From Nostocoides sp. (GTDB lineage: Bacteria; Actinomycetota; Actinomycetes; Actinomycetales; Dermatophilaceae), in the NCBI GenBank assembly GCA_016716625.1, contig JADJVJ010000006.1:186001-250000 (forward strand): DNA of 64,000 bases, in the 5' to 3' direction. Positions 56,883 through 64,000 of this stretch are shown here, piece by piece. Made by a program: the position numbers and the translations under genes. The notes under the pieces were generated by a model. It ran no database searches, was not told the origin of the DNA, and saw only the letters and a program-made list of their open reading frames with translations. Position 1 is the first letter of the stretch; each line of letters begins with the position of its first letter.

Positions 56883-58304
56883 ATGTCGAGCACGGCGAGT
56901 GCAGTGCAGGTCCAGGTCCGCACCGCGACACGGAAGCTTGGCCTCGGCGCGATCATCGGGATCATCTTCTTCTCCGTCTCGGGTGGCCCCTATGGGCTCG
57001 AGGATGTCGTCGGATCATCCGGTGCCGGAATGGCGGTGCTCCTGATCATCATCACCCCGATCATCTACAGCCTGCCCATCGCCCTCATGGTGGCCGAGCT
57101 CGCCACGATGATGCCGGTCTCCGGCGGCTACTACCAATGGGTCAAGGAAGGACTCGGACCGTTCTGGGGCTTCCAGGCCGGATGGTGGGCCTGGGTCGCC
57201 AGTTGGTTCGACCTCGCGATCTACCCCGTCCTCTTCGTGGAGTTCATGTCCTACTTCTTCCCCGCACTCCAAGAGACGACGTATGCCGTGGGCCCCCTGG
57301 ATGTGCCCCTGAAGTGGATCGTCGGGGTCATCTTCATCTGGCTCCTGGCCGGGCTCAACATGCTCGGGTCGAACATCGTCGGGGACTCATCGAAGATCTT
57401 CCTCGTCATCGTGCTCCTGCCCTTCCTTCTGATCGTCCTCATCGGCGTGTTCAAGATGGACTTCAACCCCATCTCCCCCTTCACGGTCGAGGGCATCACG
57501 CCCGCGGCGGCCTTCGGTGCGGGCCTCTTTGTCATCATGTGGAACTACGCCGGCTGGGACGGGCTGTCGACCGTCGCAGGTGACATCGACAACCCGCGGA
57601 AGAACTACCCCAAGGCACTCGCGATCAGCATCCCGATGATCACCGCGATCTACCTCATCCCGACCGTGATCGCCCTTGGGGTCGTCGGCACCTCGGACGT
57701 CGAGTGGACGGCCGGGGCGTTCACGGTGGTCGCCGAGGGAGTCGGCGGCGGTTGGCTCGCGGTCGTCATGTCTATCGGTGCGGTCGTCTCCGCGGTCGGG
57801 CTGTTCTCCGCGTGGCTGCTGAGCTATTCGCGCATCCCCTTCGCCCTCGCCTCGGACGGCTACCTCCCTCGGGGCCTTGCGTGGCAGCACCCGACGCGCG
57901 ACACCCCGGTCCGCTCGATCATCATTGCGGGCATCATCTGTTCGCTGGTCACCTTGCTGCCCTTCGAACAGCTAGCGGCCCTCTCGGTGCTCGTCGGTGG
58001 GTGCGTGATCATGCTCGAGTTCCTCACTCTGATCATCATGCGGCGGCGGCACCCCGAGTTGCCACGGCCGTTCCGCGTCCCCGGGCCGGATTGGATCCCC
58101 TACCTGCTCATCGCCCTGCCGGCGACGGTGATCTCCATCGCCGTGTGGTTCACCGTCCAGGAGTCCGGTTTCCTCGCGGGTGTCGGATACGCCCTCGCCG
58201 GTCTGCTGTCGGGAGTGCTCGCATATGTGCTCTTGCGGCCGATGAAGGCACGCCGGGGCGTGGACAAGAGAGTCAACTTCGAGACCGGAGAGCTGATCGG
58301 ATGA
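56883..58304 (+). CDS. APC-family amino acid/polyamine permease
   Basis: 473 aa with about 12 helices. Family motifs: LGLGAIIGIIFFSVSGGPYGLEDVV in helix 1, ATMMPVSGGYYQWVKEGLGPFWGF, WNYAGWDGLSTVAGDIDNPRKNYPKAL and a C-terminal RFRVPG-like PRPFRVPGPDWIPY. The GGPYGLE type of helix 1 is common in polyamine/amino-acid permeases of the PuuP group. ATG 56883 has AAGGGGA about 6 nt upstream; an in-frame ATG at 56859 lacks one. Stop overlaps the UspA gene. Confidence 0.9.
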   Translation: MSSTASAVQVQVRTATRKLGLGAIIGIIFFSVSGGPYGLEDVVGSSGAGMAVLLIIITPIIYSLPIALMVAELATMMPVSGGYYQWVKEGLGPFWGFQAGWWAWVASWFDLAIYPVLFVEFMSYFFPALQETTYAVGPLDVPLKWIVGVIFIWLLAGLNMLGSNIVGDSSKIFLVIVLLPFLLIVLIGVFKMDFNPISPFTVEGITPAAAFGAGLFVIMWNYAGWDGLSTVAGDIDNPRKNYPKALAISIPMITAIYLIPTVIALGVVGTSDVEWTAGAFTVVAEGVGGGWLAVVMSIGAVVSAVGLFSAWLLSYSRIPFALASDGYLPRGLAWQHPTRDTPVRSIIIAGIICSLVTLLPFEQLAALSVLVGGCVIMLEFLTLIIMRRRHPELPRPFRVPGPDWIPYLLIALPATVISIAVWFTVQESGFLAGVGYALAGLLSGVLAYVLLRPMKARRGVDKRVNFETGELIG

Positions 58305-58819
58305 CGCCCACAGACCGCCCCGCCCATTGGCACGAGCCCGTCAGCATCCCGATCCCGGTCCTGCCGGAGCGGATCCTCGTCCCCTTCGACGGTTCGTTGA
58401 ACGCAGAGCGCGCCCTTGGCTGGGCCCGACTGGTCTCGCTCGGTACCGACGCCGAGGTCATCGTGCTCGTTGGATACACCCAGCCCCTGACCATGCGGGG
58501 CAGGGGTGCGGCCTACGTGGAGGCCATTCGCGACGATCACCTCACCGAAGCGACGGAGCTCGCCCAGGAGGGTGTCGAGGCGCTCCAGGCTGCGGGCACT
58601 ACCGCCCGGGGGATCGTCCTCAAGGGCGAGATCGCCCGAGGCATCATCGAGACCGCCGCCGAGGAGGGCTGCGGCCTGATCGTCATCGGCCGGCAGGGGC
58701 TCACCGCGGAACTCGGCGGAGTTGCGGGCACCCGGGACCGGTTCCTCGACCTCCTGCAAGGCGGGGTCTGCGAAAAGGTCACCCGCCATTCGGACGTGCC
58801 GGTCCTGGTGGTGCCGTGA
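58301..58819 (+). CDS. Universal stress protein (UspA family)
   Basis: 172 aa single Usp domain. Start of the fold ILVPFDGSLNAERALGWARLV; the ATP-binding end reads LIVIGRQGL, with a long loop (TAELGGVAGTRDRFLDLLQGG) before VCEKVTRHSDVPVLVVP. Members with G-2x-G-9x-G(S/T) bind ATP; here the loop is longer and differs, so binding is uncertain. Start overlaps the permease stop (ATGA), suggesting it modulates or responds to transport. Confidence 0.88.
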   Translation: MTPTDRPAHWHEPVSIPIPVLPERILVPFDGSLNAERALGWARLVSLGTDAEVIVLVGYTQPLTMRGRGAAYVEAIRDDHLTEATELAQEGVEALQAAGTTARGIVLKGEIARGIIETAAEEGCGLIVIGRQGLTAELGGVAGTRDRFLDLLQGGVCEKVTRHSDVPVLVVP

Positions 58820-59913
58820 TGACGAGACCACGCATCTCGGAGGCGATCGCCCGCAGGTCGGTGCTGGCCGGCATGGGCGGGCTCGGCGCCTTGGCGCTGG
58901 CCGGGTGCGGCGAGACCAACGTTGATGCCACGCGGGTGAGTTTCCTCAACTGGCAGGACTACGTCGACCCCACGCTGCTCAAGGACTTCACGACGGCCAC
59001 CGGGCTCGCCGTCGGCTACGAGACCTACGACAGCAATGACGCCCTCGCCTCGCGGTTGACGGCCGCCGAAGCCACCCGCAAGGGCGGACGCAAGTCCACG
59101 AGCTTCGATCTCATCGTGCCGTCCACCAACCTCTTCCGCCGCCTGCGTGCCGGCGACTTCTTGCAGGCGCTGGACACCAGCGTCGTCACCGAGGCACTCC
59201 TTGCCAACTTGCTCCCGACCTTCCGTGCCCTCCCGGAGGACCCGGGCAACCGCTACGCGATCCCGTGGGCGTACGGGACGACCGGCATCGGCTACGACAC
59301 CACGGTGTTCCCGACGCCCCCCACCTGGGAGGTTTTCCTCGACGCAGCGCACAAGGGCAAGATGTCGATCCTCAAGGAAACCCGCGAGGCCTTCGCCCTG
59401 GCCCACCTCAGTTCCGGCACCTCGGTGAACTCCACGAACGCGGCGGAGATCACCGCCGCTGAGGCTCGGCTCAAGGAGATGCTCGTCAACTCCTCGCTCA
59501 ATTCGGCCACCTATCTCGACGATCTCGCAGACGGCAAGCTCGTAGCGGTCCAGGGCTACAACACCGACGTGCTCCAGGCGCGCAAGCGCAACCCGAAGAT
59601 CGCCTTTGTCGTCCCTGAGGCCGGCGGCACCCGCTGGGTTGATCTGCTCTGCATTCCGCGGTCGGCACCGAATCCCGCCGGCGCCAACCGGTTCATTGCC
59701 TTCTACCTCGACCCCAAGGTGTCCGCGGCCAACGCCCAACACAACCTGGTTGCCACCGGAAACCAGGCCGCGCGCAAATTCGTGCCGCCTGCGGTCCTGG
59801 AGGATCCGGCGATCTATCCGCCCGATGCTCTGCAGAGCAAGCTCGCGTTCATCGAGGATCTGGGCGATGCCGAGAAGCTCTACGACGAGGCGTGGAAGCG
59901 GGTGACCGGCTAG
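58819..59913 (+). CDS. PotD/PotF-type polyamine-binding lipoprotein, Tat-exported
   Basis: 364 aa. N-terminus ARRSVLAGMGGLGALALAGC is a twin-arginine signal with lipobox, lipid Cys30. The mature part follows the spermidine/putrescine-binding fold: FLNWQDYVDPTLLKDFTTATG, FDLIVPSTNLFRRLRAGDFL, IPWAYGTTGIGYDT, VAVQGYNTDVLQARK and VPEAGGTRWVDLLCIPR. It overlaps the UspA stop by 1 nt. No ABC permease or ATPase genes accompany it, so it may serve the APC permease operon as a sensor or scavenging protein, or a distant transporter. Confidence 0.88.
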   Translation: MTRPRISEAIARRSVLAGMGGLGALALAGCGETNVDATRVSFLNWQDYVDPTLLKDFTTATGLAVGYETYDSNDALASRLTAAEATRKGGRKSTSFDLIVPSTNLFRRLRAGDFLQALDTSVVTEALLANLLPTFRALPEDPGNRYAIPWAYGTTGIGYDTTVFPTPPTWEVFLDAAHKGKMSILKETREAFALAHLSSGTSVNSTNAAEITAAEARLKEMLVNSSLNSATYLDDLADGKLVAVQGYNTDVLQARKRNPKIAFVVPEAGGTRWVDLLCIPRSAPNPAGANRFIAFYLDPKVSAANAQHNLVATGNQAARKFVPPAVLEDPAIYPPDALQSKLAFIEDLGDAEKLYDEAWKRVTG

Positions 59914-59931
59914 CCCGGCTATTGCTGGGCT
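59912..59931. terminator. Hairpin spanning both stop codons of convergent genes
   Basis: AGCCCGGC and GCTGGGCT around a TATT loop (one mismatch). It contains the end of the polyamine-binding gene stop (59911-59913) and the stop of the GMC gene (59919-59921). Confidence 0.55.
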
Positions 59932-61593
59932 GGTCGCGGGTCGGGCTCGCCGCGGCGCGGCCAGTAGGACATCGCCCGTTCCGCCTGCGCGGTGATCGTC
60001 AGCGACGGGTTGACGCCGAGGTTGGCCGAAATCGCGGCACCGTCGACCACCGAGATGCCGGGGTAGCCCCAGAGCCGGTGGTACTGGTCGATGACCCCGG
60101 TCTTCGGGCTGTCGGAGATGGGCGCGCCGCCGAGGAAGTGCGCGGACATCGGGACGTCGAACACCTCCGGCCAGGCCCCACCGGCGGCGGCATACCGGCC
60201 CGTCGCCTCGGCCAGCCGGAGCGCGAGGGCGCGCATGGATTCGTGTCCGGCAGCAATGTAGGTCGGGTTCGGCTCGCCGTGGCCCTGTTCGGAGGTGAGC
60301 CGCCAGCGACCCCGGCGGCCCCGGCGGGCCCAGACCCGTAATGAGTTGTCCCGGCTCTGCATGACGAGCCCGATGACGATCCGCTCACTCCACCGGCGGG
60401 TCATCGGGAAGCTTGCAGGCCAGGTCGGGATCACGCCGCAACTGCGCGAGGAACTCCACCGGCCGACGACGCCCGGTGTCCCCGGGACCATGAGGGTGGG
60501 AGTAGGCCCATGGCGTTGGAGCCGCGGCCGTAGCGGACGTTCTCGACATGGGTGTCGGCGTCGGGGTGGAAGCTCGTCGTGATGGCGATGCCCGCGGTGA
60601 GATCGACGTCCTCGGGGCTTCGTCGGTCATCGCGCCCAGGATGGCCTCGGAATTGGTCCGGGTGAGATGCCCCAGGCGGTCCGAGATCCCCGGCAGTTCG
60701 CCTTCGCCCTTCATGGTGTGCAGCAGCAGCTGGGTGCCCCAGGTCCCTGCGGCGACAACGACCTGGCGGGCGGTGATGACCTGCGGGTCGATCCCGGTCC
60801 CCGGTCCGGTCTGTTCGTGGAGCACCCGGTATGCCGTGTGCTCACCGCTGGTCCCCGGCAGCACTCCCAGCCGGGTCACCGTGCGCATCGGGGTGATGAC
60901 GACTCCGAGTCGCTCGGCCAGGGCGAGGTAGTTCTTGACGAGGGTGTTCTTGGCACCGACCCGGCAGCCGACCATGCAGTTCCCGCAGAGGGTGCAGCCG
61001 GTGCGCCGCGGCCCGGCGCCGTCGAAGTACGGGTCGTCGACGGTCTCTCCCGGCGTCCCGAAGTAGACGCCAACGGGCGTGTGCTGGAACGTCTCGCGCA
61101 CACCGAGGTCATCGGCGACCTGCTCCATGATCCGTTCGACCGGACCGTCACAGGTGTTCGTCACGACGCCGAGCATCCGGGACGCGGTCTCAAAGTGCGG
61201 TGTGAGCTCAGCCTCCCAGTCGGTGATGTGCGCCCATTGCCGGTCCTCGAAGAACGGGCGCGGCGGCACATAGAGGGTGTTCGCGTAGTTGAGGCTGCCG
61301 CCCCGACCCCAGCACCGGCGAGGATCACCACGTCGGGCAGCCGGTGGATGCGCTGGATGCCGTAGCACCCGAGCTGCGGGGGCCCACAGGTAGTTCTTGA
61401 CATCCCAGCTGGTCTCGGCGAAGTCTTCGTCCTCGAACCGGCGACCGGCCTCGAGGACCCGGACCGTGTAGCCCTTTTCGGCGAGGCGCAGCGCGGCGAC
61501 CGACCCGCCGAAGCCGGACCCGATAACGACGACATCGACGTCCACGGTGGGTTCGCGCTGGGGTTCGGCGTGGGGTGCGCCGGCGAAGGTCAT
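59919..61593 (-). pseudogene. GMC-family oxidoreductase (cholesterol-oxidase-like), frame-disrupted
   Basis: About 557 codons once frames are joined. FAD site VVVIGSGFGGSVAALRLAEKGYTVRVLEAGRRFED near the start; cysteine-rich CTLCGNCMVGCRVGAKNTLVKNYL; C-terminal GGAPISDSPKTGVIDQYHRLWGYPGISVVDGAAISANLGVNPSLTITAQAERA. About five frameshifts: two near 61305-61390 that cancel, and three between about 60400 and 60620. Between breaks the translation stays family-like with no in-frame stops. The ATG overlaps the stop of the upstream aldehyde dehydrogenase. Either a recent pseudogene or a poorly read stretch. Confidence 0.8.
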
Positions 61594-63172
61594 GACAGCC
61601 CGAGCCGACGGAGCAGCCGCAATGAGGTCGACAGGCCCTTGGCGAAGGCCTCGTCGGAAACCCCGGGCAGGCCGCCGAAGCCGATGAGGTGTTGCGCGGT
61701 GACGTTCTGGGACTCCGGTGTACTTCAGGATGCCCTCACGGCCGTGCCGCCGACCTACGCCCGAGGCCTTCATCCCGCCCATCGGGGCAGCCACGCTCCC
61801 CACGCCGCGCATACGCCTCGTTGATGTTCACGGTGCCGGTGCGGATCTCAGCGGCCAGCGCCCGCCCCCGGCGGACATCCGAGGTCCAGATCGAGGCGTT
61901 CAGGCCGTACTCGGTGTCGTTGGCCAGGGCCACCGCCTCGGCGTCCGAGGCCACCCGATAGATCGAGACAACCGGCCCGAAGGTCTCGCCGTCCCGGCAT
62001 TCCATCGCGGGAGTGACCCCTTCCAGGACGGTCGGTTCGTACATATAGGGGCCGAGGTCCGGGCGGGCCCGGCCGCCGGCGAGCACCTGGGCCCCCTTGG
62101 CGCGGGCGTCCTCGACGTGCCGGGAGGTGGTCTGCAGCTGAGTGGCCGAGACCAACGAACCCATGTCGATGCCGAAGTGCAGGCCGGTGCCCAGCCGCAT
62201 GGCGCGGACCGCCTCGACAAAGGCCGGCACGAACTTGTCGTAGATCTTCTCGTGCACGATGAGGCGCTCGGCGCTGATGCACAGCTGCCCGGCGGAGGCG
62301 AAGCACCCCCGGACCGCACCTCGACCGCCCTGGCCAGCGGCGCGTCGGCGGCGATATACATCGAGTTTTTGCCGCCGAGCTCGAGGCTGAAGGAGACCAG
62401 GCGTCGACCGGCCGCCTCGGCGACCCTGCGACCGGTGGCGGTTGAGCCGGTGAAGCAGACGTAGTCTGCAAGGTCGACCACGGCCTGACCGGTGGGGTCG
62501 CCGTGGCCGAGGACGACCTGGAGGACACCGTCCGGGAGCCCGGCCTCGTGGAGCAACTCGACCCCGGCGAGCGCGGTGAGCGAGGCCTGCAGATCGGGGC
62601 GCAGGAGGACCGCCTTGCCGGCAAGCAGCGCCGGCAGGGCGTCGGTGATGGCCAGGCTGAGGGGGTAGTTCCACGGCGAGACGATGCCGACGACCCCTGG
62701 GGCGGTGGCTCTCGACGGTCTGGCTGAGCAGCGGGAAGGCACCGACATGCCGGACCTCGCGCAGATAGGACCCAGCCTTGTTGGCGTAGTGCCGGGCGAC
62801 GATCGCGCAGTCGGCGATCTCCTCGAAGGCGTGCCGACGGGCCTTGCCGGATTCGAGCTGGACGAGATCGAGCAGCTCGGACTGGCGATCCAGGACCAGG
62901 TCGTGGAAGCGCAGCAGCACCCGACGCGGGCGGTGAGCGGCGTTGCCGCCCAGCCCGTTGAGCGGCGCGGGCATTGGCGATGGCCTGTTCGACATCGGCG
63001 CGCGAGGAGAGCGGCAGCACCGCCAACGGGGCCCCGGTGAGCGGGCTGTAGGTCGTCTCCGTGGCCGCCAGGCTCCGGCGACCACGCGCCGCAGCAGGCG
63101 TCGAGCGCGGGCCGGGTCGACGGCATACGTGGCGGTGGGGTCGATCTCCGGGTCGATGAGAACTTCGCTCAT
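61590..63172 (-). pseudogene. NAD(P)-dependent aldehyde dehydrogenase (succinate-semialdehyde type), frame-disrupted
   Basis: About 525 codons after joining frames. Conserved blocks appear in three different frames: SRADVEQAIANARAA, then FHDLVLDRQSELLDLVQLESGKARRHAFEEI, then GIVSPWNYPLSLAITDALPALLAGKAVLLRPD and SLELGGKNSMYIAADAPL (catalytic Glu), then RGCFASAGQLCISAERL (catalytic Cys), and finally AAPMGGMKASGVGRRHG with a tail ending in TCATGA. At least five or six indels, near 63075, 62955, 62700, 62320, 61805 and 61715. Both catalytic residues remain. Leaderless start from a TACTCT box. Coupled to the GMC gene. Confidence 0.82.
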
Positions 63173-63178
63173 TACCCG

Positions 63179-63184
63179 AGAGTA
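63179..63184 (-). promoter_or_regulatory. -10 box of leaderless promoter for the aldehyde dehydrogenase
   Basis: TACTCT on the minus strand, 6 nt before ATG 63172. Confidence 0.5.
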
Positions 63185-63229
63185 ACGGACCGACCTCGCC
63201 CGTGGTATGCCGCCGGCATACCGGCTGGG

Positions 63230-64000
63230 TCAGCTCCGGTGGTATGGCGCGACGACGACGTCGACGCGCTGGAACTCCTTGAGTTCCAGGTATCCGGTGG
63301 TCGCCATGGCCCGACGCAGCGCCCCGATGAGGTTGGTCGTCCCGTCCGCGAGCCGGGAGGGCCCGAAGAGGATCTCGGTGAGCGAGCCGACCGTGCCGAT
63401 GGCGAGGCGTTCGCCGCGGGGCAGTTGGGGGTGATGGGCTTCCGGCCCCCAGTGGGTTCCCCGGCCGGGGGCCTCGCTCGCGCGAGCCAGGGCAGCCCCG
63501 AGCATGACGGCATCGGCGCCCATGGCAATGGCCTTGACGAGCTCCCCGCTGGTGCCGACCCCGCCGTCGGCGATGACGTGGACATAGCGGCCACCGGACT
63601 CATCGAGGTAGTCCCGGCGAGCCGCGGAGACGTCCGCGAGGGCCGAAGCCATCGGGGCGTGGATACCCAGAGCCCGCCGGGTTGTGTGCGCGGCACCGCC
63701 ACCGAAGCCGACGAGGACACCCGCTGCCCCGGTGCGCATGAGGTGCAGCGCGGCCGAGTACGAGGCCGCGCCGCCGACGATGACGGGCACGTCGAGTTCG
63801 TAGATGAAGCGCTTGAGGTTGAGCGGCTCGGCCCGCCCGGAGACGTGCTCCGCCGACACCGTCGTGCCGCGGATGACGAAAAGGTCGACCCCGGCGTCGA
63901 CGACGGTCTTCCAGTGCTGCTGGGTGCGCTGCGGAGTGAGCGCACCGGCAACGGGCACTCCGGCCGCACGGATCTCCCGGAGCCGCTCGACGATGAGGTC
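63230..64000 (-). CDS. GuaB3-family IMP dehydrogenase-related protein, C-terminal part
   Basis: Partial gene cut by the right edge; 256 residues visible, in frame to the last base. TIM-barrel phosphate-binding features: VPVIVGGAASYSAALHLMRTGAAGVLVGFGGGAAHTTR and HVIADGGVGTSGELVKAIAMGADAVMLGAALARA. The tail TEILFGPSRLADGTTNLIGALRRAMATTGYLELKEFQRVDVVVAP is typical of the actinobacterial GuaB3 group, which lacks the CBS domains and may be a GMP reductase rather than an IMP dehydrogenase. The next gene leftwards is the broken aldehyde dehydrogenase. Confidence 0.9.
   Translation of the reverse strand, partial: DLIVERLREIRAAGVPVAGALTPQRTQQHWKTVVDAGVDLFVIRGTTVSAEHVSGRAEPLNLKRFIYELDVPVIVGGAASYSAALHLMRTGAAGVLVGFGGGAAHTTRRALGIHAPMASALADVSAARRDYLDESGGRYVHVIADGGVGTSGELVKAIAMGADAVMLGAALARASEAPGRGTHWGPEAHHPQLPRGERLAIGTVGSLTEILFGPSRLADGTTNLIGALRRAMATTGYLELKEFQRVDVVVAPYHRS

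Noticed and set aside
59919..63172. Programmed frameshifting in the GMC and aldehyde dehydrogenase genes
   Set aside because: There are too many shifts in both directions, at varied sequences without slippery sites; decay or sequence error is simpler.

Overview
The window comes from a GC-rich actinobacterium. The gene set and neighbourhoods fit Micrococcales, tentatively Intrasporangiaceae: sucC-sucD-DUF6350/PerM-purN-purH in the mycobacterial order, GatD/MurT, GuaB3, DUF222-HNH, paired PspC proteins, and many leaderless promoters with a TAnnnT -10 box 6-10 nt before the start codon. I see no tRNA, rRNA, CRISPR array, transposase or phage gene.

Layout. 1-12102 (+): the end of a dipeptide-type ABC importer (permease, DppD, DppF), then HyuA/HyuB-type hydantoinase/oxoprolinase subunits, a small membrane protein, a CaiB/BaiF CoA-transferase, a fused carboxyltransferase (AccD-AccA-like), carbamate kinase and a cyanurate/barbiturate-type ring-opening amidohydrolase. 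Together they look like uptake and breakdown of a cyclic ureide, with energy recovered through carbamoyl phosphate and a CoA-bound acid. 12139-12281: three copies of a 20-bp palindrome with exact 60-bp period, alternating with a second palindrome; the same element recurs at 50434-50519. 12341-19604: an MFS transporter, then the convergent purH, purN, PerM-like, sucD, sucC block. 19.8-25.3 kb: a secreted LytM/M23 peptidase, PcrA helicase, an SRPBCC protein and a DUF222-HNH protein.

25.3-33.9 kb looks like an accessory island: a VOC protein, gene remnants at both borders, and two large secreted proteins on the minus strand (a 1366-aa BspA-type repeat protein and a 958-aa CHAP amidase) that share a six-unit beta-rich repeat block across their gene boundary. 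33.9-42.9 kb: a cyclic-2,3-diphosphoglycerate-synthetase-like P-loop protein, a LigD-type polymerase, a D-amino-acid-oxidase-like enzyme, a family 4/5 uracil-DNA glycosylase, a membrane protein, a PIG-L deacetylase, a quinone oxidoreductase and a LuxR/histidine-kinase pair. 43.0-52.5 kb: PspC/LiaF-like envelope proteins, NUDIX, a glycosyltransferase, a second PIG-L deacetylase, a UPF0104 membrane protein, the GatD/MurT lipid II amidation pair, guaA and DUF3817. 52.5-59.9 kb: SURF1, an asymmetric heterodimeric ABC exporter, and an APC permease/UspA/Tat-lipoprotein polyamine-binding operon. 59.9-63.2 kb: an aldehyde dehydrogenase and a GMC oxidoreductase, both broken by about ten frameshifts. 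The window ends inside guaB3.

The observations I rate highest are the alternating-palindrome element, the strongly repeated octamer GTATGCCG/CGGCATAC spread through the chromosome-like parts but sparse in the island, the ureide cluster, and the complementary NBD degeneration of the ABC exporter pair.
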